From positions 479,683 through 543,682 of the forward strand of contig NZ_JAGHRE010000001.1 of assembly GCF_017743935.1 (NCBI RefSeq): a stretch of DNA of 64,000 nucleotides, read 5' to 3'. Within the stretch, counting starts at the first letter, position 1. Each line of letters begins with the position of its first letter. The DNA comes from Tropicibacter sp. R16_0 (GTDB taxonomy: Bacteria; Pseudomonadota; Alphaproteobacteria; Rhodobacterales; Rhodobacteraceae). The notes below the pieces were generated by a model, which ran no database searches, was not told the DNA's origin, and worked only from the letters and a program-made list of their open reading frames with translations. The translations under genes were made by a program, and so were the position numbers. Below are positions 1-7,621 of this stretch, in pieces.

Positions 1-83
1 CCGAGTTCGCCACTGGTGGTGACGATTGACACTGGCGTCACCGCTTTGCGCATTGCGTTTATGAATTCGGTCGGGTTCAGCAT
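1..83 (-). CDS. Flavin reductase family protein, N-terminal fragment
   Basis: Reading the complement from an ATG at 83 gives about 27 residues, beginning MLNPTEFINAMRKAVTPVSI and continuing VTTSGELG, before the window ends. The pattern 'F..AMR....PVSIVTT.G' is the usual start of the FMN-binding flavin reductase (HpaC-like) family, which makes reduced FMN for partner monooxygenases. A purine-rich stretch (gaaaggcgcgag) sits just before the ATG. The gene is divergent from the LysR gene and lies close to an FMN-dependent monooxygenase gene, which fits a two-component oxygenase. Only the N-terminus is visible, so the assignment rests on a short match. Confidence 0.7.
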   Translation of the reverse strand, partial: MLNPTEFINAMRKAVTPVSIVTTSGEL

Positions 84-271
84 CTCGCGCCTTTCTGTTT
101 CGAACTTTTCTGCCGGTGCCACCGCCTTGATCACAAGAACGAATTGCTTAAGCTTTGCCCAACGAAAACTTATGCAGGCAGATCATGCGACGTGCACTTC
201 GCAACAAGCTGGACCAACTTCGCCCCGGTGCCTTGTCCAAGCTCGAACCAGTTGGGTTCGATAGCAATCGC
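84..271. promoter_or_regulatory. Divergent promoter region, flavin reductase / LysR
   Basis: This 188-bp gap separates the divergent flavin reductase and LysR genes, the usual place for a LysR operator. It contains the palindrome GCTTAAGC at 146-153. I could not fix a specific T-N11-A operator or a clear -35/-10 pair. The role as a shared control region is inferred from layout. Confidence 0.4.
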
Positions 272-1159
272 ATGCGGCGAACCCTGCCGCCGTTGCAGAC
301 TCTGATCGCCTTTGAAACCGCCGCGCGGTTGCAAAGCTTCACGCTGGCCGCTGCGGAATTGAACCTGACGCAACCGGCCGTCAGCCAGCAGGTCAAGCTG
401 TTGGAACACCGTCTGGGCATCAAACTCTTCCGTCGTCGCAACAACATGATCTTGCTGACCGAACAAGGTGAGCAGTTTGCCGAAGACGTGACTGAGATGC
501 TCAATACGCTCGGCGAAAGCGTGCAGAATCTGGCCCCTGATGCCGGGCGGACGACGCTGACGGTCAGCCTGCTGCCCTCGTTCGCCTCGACGTGGTTTGC
601 GTCGCGGGCGCATCGGTTTGTGGCGGCCAATCCCTCGGTCGATTTGCTGACATTGTCGACTGTGGCAAAGACAGGCTTTGGGCAAGAGGATGCGGATGTC
701 GCCATTCGCTGGGGTCCGGGAGGGTACACGGACGGGTACGAGGAACATCTTTTTGGGGAACAGCACATGCTTGTGGCTTCGGCGCAAACGGCCGGGATGT
801 TGGGCGACGTGTCGGACATCAACGCGCTGTCGGACCGGCCCTTTTTGCACGACACCAATTACAGCGAATGGCGCGCAGTAATCGAACTCAACGGGGGCGA
901 CCCGACAGCGTTCGAGCACGGGGCCTATTTCGGCGACAGCAGCGCCACGGTGAACGCCATTCTTTACAGTCAGGGCATCGGCGTCGTGCGCGACGTGATT
1001 GCCCGGCATCTGCTGGCCTCGGGTGCTTTGGTGCAATTGCCGTTCGAACCGGTCAAAGGGCCGTATTCCTATTTCTTCATCTGCCCCGAACGCCGCGTCG
1101 ACCAACCGCGCGTTCAGTCCTTTCTGAGCTGGTTGCGCCAAGAGGCACAAACCCCATAA
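272..1159 (+). CDS. LysR family transcriptional regulator (GcvA-like)
   Basis: This 295-aa protein opens MRRTLPPLQTLIAFETAA, followed by an HTH with FTLAAAELNLTQPAVSQQV and the LEHRLGIKLFRR wing, the classic LysR N-terminus. A periplasmic-binding-like effector domain fills the rest. Upstream in-frame starts exist (from 155), but the family begins at the ATG at 272. It is divergent from the flavin reductase and precedes the monooxygenase/SDR/SDR/MttB genes, so it probably controls one or both units in response to a pathway metabolite. The effector is unknown. Confidence 0.9.
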   Translation: MRRTLPPLQTLIAFETAARLQSFTLAAAELNLTQPAVSQQVKLLEHRLGIKLFRRRNNMILLTEQGEQFAEDVTEMLNTLGESVQNLAPDAGRTTLTVSLLPSFASTWFASRAHRFVAANPSVDLLTLSTVAKTGFGQEDADVAIRWGPGGYTDGYEEHLFGEQHMLVASAQTAGMLGDVSDINALSDRPFLHDTNYSEWRAVIELNGGDPTAFEHGAYFGDSSATVNAILYSQGIGVVRDVIARHLLASGALVQLPFEPVKGPYSYFFICPERRVDQPRVQSFLSWLRQEAQTP

Positions 1160-1264
1160 GAAATTCTTTGCCACTGATAAAGTATTCACCATTTGGTACT
1201 TTGCCAGCTCTCCGCCAGACTGCCCGAGAATGTGGTGCAGCAGCCAGATCGGAGCGTGAAGGAC

Positions 1265-2326
1265 ATGGAATTTTCGTTGTTCAACCTGATGACCAAACCC
1301 GTTGATGGGTCATCACATATGGATGTGTTCAACCAGATGCGCAGCATGACGAAAATGGTGGACGAGGCAGGCTTTGACGTGGCGTGGTTTGCCGAGCATC
1401 ACCTGTCGAACTATTGCATCTCGCCCTCGCCGCTGATGACGGCGGCGAACATGGCGGCCCACACCAAGCGGATCAAGGTGGGGCCTGCGGTTGTGGTGAT
1501 GCCATTCTACGAACCCCTGCGCCTGGTCGAAGATATCTGCCTGACCGACCAATTGACCGAAGGCCGCCTGGTTCTGGGGCTGGGCACCGGCTATCAGCCG
1601 CGCGAATTCAAGAAATTCGGGTTTGAGATCAATGACCGCCTGATGCGTGGGCTGGAGATTTGGGACTGCATCGAACAGGGCGTCTATCGCGGCGTGATCG
1701 ACTATCAGGGCGAGCACATTCAGATCAGCGATGCGGCGTTGTCCATCGCTCCGGTTCAGGATCGCATCCGCACCTTCGCCGTCGGCAATGCGCCCGAGAT
1801 GCGCCAGAAGATGATCGATTACGGGGCCGAAACGCTGACCACACCGGCCATCGGACCAAACGCGATCGTGGGCACTGCGCGGCGACTGTTCAAGGAAACG
1901 CGCACCGAGAATGGCCTGATGGGGGACGATTTCCCGTTTGCGGTGCAGCGATATATCTACGTCGCCAAGGACAAGGACGATGCCCGCGCCGCAGCCGAGC
2001 AGGTGCTGATCCATGCGCGCATGGCCAACAACATGCGCCGCCCCGACCCGTTGATGGAGGGCGCGGACCTCAAGATCGTGCCCTTCGACAATGAGCCCGA
2101 CATCGACACGGTTCTGCAGCGCGCCATCATCGGTGACGTCGAAGAGGTCACGCAACGCATCGTCGCCGAGGCGCGCGAATTTGGCATCACCCATCTGAGC
2201 GTCTTCATGCAGATCGCATCGATCCCCTTTGCCAACACCCTGCGCTCGCTTGAGGTGTTCTGCGACCAGGTCATGCCTGCCGTGAATGCTGCGCTTGAGG
2301 CGGATAAGGCTGCTTTGGCTTCATGA
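1265..2326 (+). CDS. LLM-class (luciferase-like) FMN-dependent monooxygenase
   Basis: This 353-aa protein has the bacterial-luciferase TIM-barrel pattern: EFSLFNLMTKP at the start, FDVAWFAEHHLSNYCISPSP, then RIKVGPAVVVMPFYEPLR and EGRLVLGLGTGYQPREF. The family uses FMNH2 supplied by a separate flavin reductase, and the divergent reductase at 1-83 is an obvious candidate. The ATG at 1265 aligns with family N-termini; the in-frame start at 1193 would add 24 unrelated residues. The stop overlaps the next start by 4 bp (ATGA), so it is translationally coupled to the SDR. The substrate cannot be read from sequence; relatives oxidise aldehydes, sulfides, sulfonates or terpenoids. Confidence 0.88.
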   Translation: MEFSLFNLMTKPVDGSSHMDVFNQMRSMTKMVDEAGFDVAWFAEHHLSNYCISPSPLMTAANMAAHTKRIKVGPAVVVMPFYEPLRLVEDICLTDQLTEGRLVLGLGTGYQPREFKKFGFEINDRLMRGLEIWDCIEQGVYRGVIDYQGEHIQISDAALSIAPVQDRIRTFAVGNAPEMRQKMIDYGAETLTTPAIGPNAIVGTARRLFKETRTENGLMGDDFPFAVQRYIYVAKDKDDARAAAEQVLIHARMANNMRRPDPLMEGADLKIVPFDNEPDIDTVLQRAIIGDVEEVTQRIVAEAREFGITHLSVFMQIASIPFANTLRSLEVFCDQVMPAVNAALEADKAALAS

Positions 2327-3102
2327 CCGGGCCGAGTTTCTCGCTGGTCGGAAAGACCATTCTCATCACCGGGGCCGCGCGCGGATTGGGCGCGGCCATG
2401 GCGCAGGCTTGCGCCGCGCAAGGCGCGCAGCTGTGCCTGCAGGACATCAACGCCCAAGCCGTCGAAGCCACGGCGGACGCCCTGCGCGTTAAAGGCGCGA
2501 CCGTGCAAACAGCCGCCTTCGACTTGACCGATTTCGATGTCTGCACCGATTGGGTGCAGGGCATCGGCCCGATCTGGGGTCTCGTCAACAATGCAGGTAT
2601 CACCAATCACGGTCACACGCTGGACCAGACCATCGACGATTACCGGTCCATCTATGACTTGCACGTCTTCGCGCCCTTTTTGCTGGCGCGCGAGGCGGCC
2701 CGGGTGATGCAGGCCAATCCGGGGCCGCAGCGGGGACGGATCGTCTCGATCTCGTCCATCGCAGCCACGCATCCAAGGCCGGGGATCGGCAATTATGCCT
2801 CGTCCAAGGCTGCCATTGCCGGGCTGACGCGGTCACTGGCGGCGGATTTCGGGGGGGATGGCATCTGCGCCAACGCCATTGCACCAGGCTATGTCCTGAC
2901 CGAGATGAACCGCAAAATCCTGAGCGATCATTCGTTCGTGCGCCGAATTGAAAACCGGACCCCGGCAGCGCGATGGGCCGAGCCTGCGGAAATCGCGGCC
3001 CCCGTCGCGTTCCTGATGTCCGAGGCAGCATCCTACATCAACGGGCAACTGCTGGCCATCGACGGCGGCATGAATGCCTTTTTGCAATCGAACGAGGGGT
3101 AA
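2323..3102 (+). CDS. SDR family NAD(P)-dependent oxidoreductase
   Basis: This 259-aa classical short-chain dehydrogenase has the cofactor motif TGAARGLG near residue 17, the structural motif VNNAGIT, and the catalytic set with Ser in VSISSIAA and Tyr/Lys in YASSK. The C-terminal end with INGQLLAIDGGMNAF is typical of the family. It overlaps the upstream monooxygenase gene by 4 bp and is followed 3 bp later by a second SDR, so all belong to one operon. It probably oxidises an alcohol or reduces a ketone in the pathway. The substrate is unknown. Confidence 0.9.
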   Translation: MTGPSFSLVGKTILITGAARGLGAAMAQACAAQGAQLCLQDINAQAVEATADALRVKGATVQTAAFDLTDFDVCTDWVQGIGPIWGLVNNAGITNHGHTLDQTIDDYRSIYDLHVFAPFLLAREAARVMQANPGPQRGRIVSISSIAATHPRPGIGNYASSKAAIAGLTRSLAADFGGDGICANAIAPGYVLTEMNRKILSDHSFVRRIENRTPAARWAEPAEIAAPVAFLMSEAASYINGQLLAIDGGMNAFLQSNEG

Positions 3103-3105
3103 CAC

Positions 3106-3909
3106 ATGGCGCGTCTTGCGGGGAAAATCGCCTTGGTGACGGGCGCGGGCTCGATGAAGGGCGGCATGGGCAACGGCAAGGCCACGGCGATCCGGTTGGC
3201 GCAGGAGGGGGCCGCCATTGCCGCGCTGGATCTGGATCAGACCGCCGCCGAAGAAACCTGCGCCCTGATCCGTGCCGAAGGCGGGCAGGCTATTGCCCTG
3301 ACCGCAGACGTGACGCAAGAGGATCAGGTAAAGACCGCTGTTGATCGATGCCTGTCCGAATTCGGCCAGATCGACATCTTGCAAAACAACGTTGGTATCC
3401 TGAAAACCGGCGGCGCCATGGACACCACGGTCGAGGATTGGGACGCGCTGGTCCATGTGAACATGAAGGCGGTGTTCCTGCCCACCAAACATGTGCTGCC
3501 GCATTTCGTGGATCGCAAGGCGGGGGTTGTGACCAATATCTCATCCATCGCCGGGCTGCGCTATCTGGGCACGCCCTATATCGGGTACAACGCCACCAAG
3601 GGCTCGATCATCTCCTTCACTCGCAATCTGGCGGCGGAAATGGCCCCGCATGGGATCCGCGCCAACGCCATTCTGCCGGGCTTCATCGACACGCCGATGG
3701 CGCGTGACATCACCGAACAGAACACCGATGATCCGTCAACAATCGACTGGGACGCCCTGGACAAACAACGCGCCGCGCGCATCCCACTGGGCCGCGTGGG
3801 CACCCCGTGGGACGTGGCCAATGCAGCCGTATTTCTCGCCAGCGATGATGCGTCATATATCACTGGCACCGAGATTACCGTAGACGGAGGCGTTTCATGC
3901 CGCGTGTGA
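3106..3909 (+). CDS. SDR family oxidoreductase with an extended glycine motif
   Basis: This 267-aa protein belongs to the short-chain dehydrogenases. It has Ser in ISSIAGL, the catalytic Tyr/Lys pair in YNATK, and a C-terminus with ITGTEITVDGG. Its nucleotide-binding motif is longer than usual, VTGAGSMKGGMGNGKA, where classical enzymes have TGxxxGxG. NNVG replaces the common NNAG. The gene follows the previous SDR by 3 bp and overlaps the MttB gene by 13 bp. Two consecutive SDRs suggest sequential oxidation or reduction steps on the product of the monooxygenase. Confidence 0.88.
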   Translation: MARLAGKIALVTGAGSMKGGMGNGKATAIRLAQEGAAIAALDLDQTAAEETCALIRAEGGQAIALTADVTQEDQVKTAVDRCLSEFGQIDILQNNVGILKTGGAMDTTVEDWDALVHVNMKAVFLPTKHVLPHFVDRKAGVVTNISSIAGLRYLGTPYIGYNATKGSIISFTRNLAAEMAPHGIRANAILPGFIDTPMARDITEQNTDDPSTIDWDALDKQRAARIPLGRVGTPWDVANAAVFLASDDASYITGTEITVDGGVSCRV

Positions 3910-5417
3910 AGGGGCGATCGGGACGCGCCGCGCGGATACAGAGCCAGAAAGCAGTACGGACCCGCCTCGCACCCGTGACCCGCAGGTTGAAACCGTTGGA
4001 CGTGCTGGACGCAGACGCGATTGAACGTATCCACGACGCCTCGCTTTCGATCCTCGAAGAGGTTGGGATCGATTTTCGTGATCCGATCGCTCTGACCCAT
4101 TGGCGGCAGGCCGGGGCAGATGTTTCCAGAGATCGCGTTCGGATTGATCGCGCCTTGCTGATGGATCTGGTTGCCAAAGCACCGTCCGAATTTCGTGTGC
4201 AGGGTCGTGGAGCGGCGACCGGTTTCACCATGGGCGGAGACACAAGCGTGTTTTGCCCTATGAAAGGCGCGCCTTTTACGCGTGACCTGAATGGAGTGCG
4301 CCGCTCGACCACCGAGGCTGACGTGATCAATTTCGCACGCCTCACGCAGGCCTGCCCCAGCTTTCACATGGCGGGCGGTTTCACCTGCGAGGCGATGGAT
4401 ATCCCCGTGGCCCATCGCCATCTGGCGATGATGCGTCACCACATGGTCGAGACCGAACTGCCGCTGTTCGGGATAGGCACCTCTCGCGAGCGGGCCGAGG
4501 ATTGCGTTTCCATGGCACGGATCGTGGCAGGCGATGTGATGGAGAGCGCGACCTCAATCTTCATGCACGCATCTGGCAACTCTCCACTTGTCTGGGACGA
4601 GGCAATGCTGGATGGCGCACGCGTTTTTGCAGATGCCGGACAGGCGGTGCTGTGTTCGCCCTTCGTATTGGCTGCTGCGAACACGCCAGCCGATGTCGCG
4701 GCCACGATCGCGCAGGTGAATGCCGAAGCATTGGCGGCCATCGCCTATCTGCAGCTCTACCGCCCCGGAACCCCCGTGATGTACGGGCAATATACCGTTT
4801 CGATCTCCATGCAATCGGGGGCACCGATGGCCGGAACGCCCGAGGTCGCGCTGATCACCACTGCAATAGGCCAATTGGCCCGCAAGTATGGGGTCCCATG
4901 GCGAACCTCTGCCAACCACGCCTCGTCCAAGTCATTCGACGCCCAGTCGGGATACGAAGGTGCGACAACGCTGATGACTGCGTTCAATGCAGGGGCAAAC
5001 CTGATGCTACACGCCGCCGGATGGGACGAAGGCGGCCTGGCCATCTGCTATGGGAAATTCGTGGCCGATGACGAACAAAACCAGCTTATGGCACGCTATG
5101 CGGGCGGCATATCTCTTGACCGTTTCGATGAAGCGCTGGAGGCCGTAGGACGGATCGGCCCTGCTGGTCATTACCTCGGCGACAGTTTCACACTGGACCA
5201 TTTCCGCAGCGCCTTCGCGATGCCCGAGCTGATGGATTTTTCAAGTTTCGAACAATGGAGTTCCGCTGGCAATCATGACATGGCCGCGCGCAGCCGCGCA
5301 AAAGCGTGCCTGTTACTGCAAGACTTTGAAGCCCCTCACATGGACGCCGCAATTCGCGAAGAACTGGATGCCTATGTGGAGCGCCGACAATCCGAGATTG
5401 ATCCAGGATTTTCGTAA
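3897..5417 (+). CDS. MttB-family (trimethylamine methyltransferase-like) protein, non-pyrrolysine type
   Basis: This 506-aa protein has the COG5598/MttB architecture: a LSILEEVGIDFRDP segment near the N-terminus, a central TIM barrel with NTPADVAATIAQVNAE and YGQYTVSISMQSGAP, and a late segment around NAGANLMLHAAGW. The archaeal enzyme carries pyrrolysine at an in-frame UAG. This frame runs uninterrupted to TAA, so it is a non-Pyl member, a group that includes glycine betaine and other quaternary-amine methyltransferases. It is last in the monooxygenase/SDR operon. No corrinoid protein or reactivase is nearby, so the methyl acceptor would be encoded elsewhere. The extreme N-terminus is basic and may start slightly later. 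Confidence 0.87.
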   Translation: MPRVKGRSGRAARIQSQKAVRTRLAPVTRRLKPLDVLDADAIERIHDASLSILEEVGIDFRDPIALTHWRQAGADVSRDRVRIDRALLMDLVAKAPSEFRVQGRGAATGFTMGGDTSVFCPMKGAPFTRDLNGVRRSTTEADVINFARLTQACPSFHMAGGFTCEAMDIPVAHRHLAMMRHHMVETELPLFGIGTSRERAEDCVSMARIVAGDVMESATSIFMHASGNSPLVWDEAMLDGARVFADAGQAVLCSPFVLAAANTPADVAATIAQVNAEALAAIAYLQLYRPGTPVMYGQYTVSISMQSGAPMAGTPEVALITTAIGQLARKYGVPWRTSANHASSKSFDAQSGYEGATTLMTAFNAGANLMLHAAGWDEGGLAICYGKFVADDEQNQLMARYAGGISLDRFDEALEAVGRIGPAGHYLGDSFTLDHFRSAFAMPELMDFSSFEQWSSAGNHDMAARSRAKACLLLQDFEAPHMDAAIREELDAYVERRQSEIDPGFS

Positions 5418-5674
5418 GGGCAATTCAGCCCAATAACGACTTTGAATTGGATAGTGCTGGACCGACGCTACGAAGGTTCAATGCCCAGTTTTGATGGTAA
5501 CCAGATCCAGCTTTTGCCAATTTCGCTTGAAAGCGGGCATTCACACTGCGCGCAGCATCCGGAAGTGTGGGCTCATAGCAGACATCCGTCGACTTTCGTC
5601 AGATGTCTGCGTCTCGAAATACAGGATCGTTTCGCTTGGATCCTATTGCATCATTGTTCAAATTTGGTCGCATC
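5418..5674. other. Intergenic stretch with no supported gene
   Basis: Between the convergent mttB-like and sat-cysC genes I find no convincing CDS. Open frames of 75-80 codons overlap here in two + frames, but they lack a ribosome site, recognisable content and codon bias. The region is less G+C-rich than its neighbours. Confidence 0.5.
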
Positions 5675-5698
5675 GGCCCGCTGAACAGCGGGCCTTTT
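5675..5698 (+). terminator. Rho-independent terminator after the mttB-like operon
   Basis: A perfect 8-bp stem GGCCCGCT / AGCGGGCC with loop GAAC is followed by TTTT on the + strand, 258 bp after the mttB-like stop. The opposite strand lacks a U-tract, so it best serves transcription from the left. Confidence 0.7.
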
Positions 5699-5718
5699 GC
5701 ATTTCAAAGACAGCGTGA

Positions 5719-7434
5719 TCAGGCTGATACCAGACCCATGCTTTCCAGTTTCAGCAGAACCTGATGCGCGCAGTTGTCGACCTCGACATTCTCGGTTTCA
5801 ACGCGCAGTTCAGGGTTCTCGGGGACATCGTAGGGGTCTGAAATCCCAGTGAATTCCTTGATCTTGCCCTCGCGCGCCAGTTTGTACAGCCCCTTGCGGT
5901 CGCGGCGTTCGCATTCCTCGATCGAGGTCGCAACATGCACTTCGACAAAGGCACCAAAGGCTTCGATGTCTTCGCGTACGGCCCGGCGGGTCGTGGCATA
6001 AGGCGCAATTGGCGCACAGATGGCGATGCCGCCGTTCTTAGTGATCTCGGACGCAACATAGCCGATGCGGCGGATGTTGAGGTCACGGTGCTCTTTGGAG
6101 AAGCCAAGTTCGGAAGACAGGTTCTTACGCACAATATCGCCATCCAGCAGCGTCACCGGACGACCACCCATTTCCATCAGCTTGACCATCAAAGCATTGG
6201 CGATGGTTGATTTGCCCGAGCCCGAGAAGCCGGTGAAGAACACGGTAAAGCCCTGTTTGGACCGCGGCGGGCGGGTCTTGCGCAGTTCGGTGACCACCTC
6301 AGGGAACGAGAACCACTCGGGGATCTCCAGACCCTCTTGCAGACGGCGGCGCAGCTCGGTGCCCGAGATGTTCAAGATGGTGACGTCATCCTTGTCGGCG
6401 ATCTCGTCGTTGGGCTCGTACTGGGCGCGCTCCTGCACATAGACCATGTGTTTGAAGTCGACCATTTCGATGCCGATCTCGTCCTGATGCTCGCGGAACA
6501 GATCCTGCGCGTCATAGGGGCCATAGAAATCCTCGCCCGCCGAGTTCTTGCCCGGTCCGGCATGATCGCGACCCACGATGAAGTGGGTGCAGCCGTGGTT
6601 GGCGCGGATCAGCCCGTGCCAGACCGCCTCGCGCGGGCCGGCCATGCGCATGGCCAGGTTCAGCAGCGACATGCCCGTGGTGGCGGCCGGGTATTTGTCC
6701 AGCACCGCCTCATAGCAGCGTACGCGGGTGAAGTGATCGACGTCGCCCGGCTTGGTCATGCCCACGACCGGGTGGATCAGCAAGTTGGCCTGTGCTTCCT
6801 TGGCAGCGCGGAAGGTCAGTTCCTGGTGCGCGCGGTGCAGCGGGTTACGGGTCTGGAACGCCACCACACGGCGCCAGCCAACCTTGCGGAAAAAGGCGCG
6901 CAGCTCGTTGGGGGTGTCGCGGCGGGCGCGGAAATCATAGTGTACGGGTTGCTGGATGCCGGTCACGGGGCCACCCAGATAGACCGGGCCTGCGGTGTTG
7001 TGCAGATAATTGACGGCCGGATGGGCGTCGTCGTCAGCGCCGAAGACTTTTTCTGCTTCGCGGGCTTTGTTCGGGGTCCAACGGTCGGTTACTGTCAACG
7101 TACCCAGGATCACGCCCTCTTGGTCGCGCAGAGCGATGTCTTCGCCGACCTCGAGCGAGGCGGCGAAGTCCTCGGACACGTCCAATGTGATCGGCATCGG
7201 CCACAGCGAACCATCTGCCAGGCGCATGTTCTCGACCACGCCGTTGTAGTCTTCTTCGCTGAGGAACCCCTTTAGCGGGTTGAAACCGCCATTCATCAAG
7301 AGTTCCAGATCACAGATCTGGCGCGGGGTCAGGTCCCAGCTTTTCAGATCAGCTGCCTCGACTTTGAGTTTCTGAGCGGAGTCGTAAGAGACGTAGAGTT
7401 CTGGGATCGGAGCCAGATTGCTGAGCATCGTCAT
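5719..7434 (-). CDS. cysC: Bifunctional sulfate adenylyltransferase / adenylylsulfate kinase
   Basis: This 571-aa fusion carries out sulfate activation: ATP sulfurylase makes APS, and APS kinase makes PAPS. The N-terminal sulfurylase domain contains QTRNPLHRAH (around residue 200) and GRDHAGPGK. The C-terminal kinase has a P-loop GFSGSGKST (around residue 400) and IRRIGYVA. The ATG at 7434 follows a purine-rich AAAGAGAGAA site, whereas the longer frame from 7479 adds 15 unlikely residues. A 187-bp gap separates it from the upstream cyclase gene on the same strand, so it probably has its own promoter. A Sat-first fusion of this kind is common in Roseobacter-group bacteria. Confidence 0.95.
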   Translation of the reverse strand: MTMLSNLAPIPELYVSYDSAQKLKVEAADLKSWDLTPRQICDLELLMNGGFNPLKGFLSEEDYNGVVENMRLADGSLWPMPITLDVSEDFAASLEVGEDIALRDQEGVILGTLTVTDRWTPNKAREAEKVFGADDDAHPAVNYLHNTAGPVYLGGPVTGIQQPVHYDFRARRDTPNELRAFFRKVGWRRVVAFQTRNPLHRAHQELTFRAAKEAQANLLIHPVVGMTKPGDVDHFTRVRCYEAVLDKYPAATTGMSLLNLAMRMAGPREAVWHGLIRANHGCTHFIVGRDHAGPGKNSAGEDFYGPYDAQDLFREHQDEIGIEMVDFKHMVYVQERAQYEPNDEIADKDDVTILNISGTELRRRLQEGLEIPEWFSFPEVVTELRKTRPPRSKQGFTVFFTGFSGSGKSTIANALMVKLMEMGGRPVTLLDGDIVRKNLSSELGFSKEHRDLNIRRIGYVASEITKNGGIAICAPIAPYATTRRAVREDIEAFGAFVEVHVATSIEECERRDRKGLYKLAREGKIKEFTGISDPYDVPENPELRVETENVEVDNCAHQVLLKLESMGLVSA

Positions 7435-7621
7435 TGAAATTCTCTCTTTGGGTCCTGTTCGTATGTGTGAATGCCTCAAGAACGGGGACTATCCTCGTGA
7501 CGCGGGTAAAGTCCATAAGGTCAACACAAACTAAGGACGGTGTGTGATGGAATCGCACATAACGGGAAGTTTTCGGTCTGTAAGCGTTTGAACCCGGATG
7601 GCTGTTTGTCAGAACGATGCT

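Noticed and set aside
155-271. N-terminal extension of the LysR gene
   Set aside because: The added residues do not resemble LysR sequences and the family begins at the ATG at 272.
3897-5417. Possible pyrrolysine-dependent methyltransferase
   Set aside because: There is no in-frame UAG, and no pyrrolysine genes are nearby.
5442-5718. Short + frames of 75-80 codons in the mttB/sat gap
   Set aside because: No ribosome site, no codon bias and the end overlaps a terminator hairpin.
6337-7275. 312-codon + strand frame inside sat-cysC
   Set aside because: It lies wholly antisense to a clear enzyme and its open frame follows from G+C-rich third positions. The translation shows no recognisable motif.
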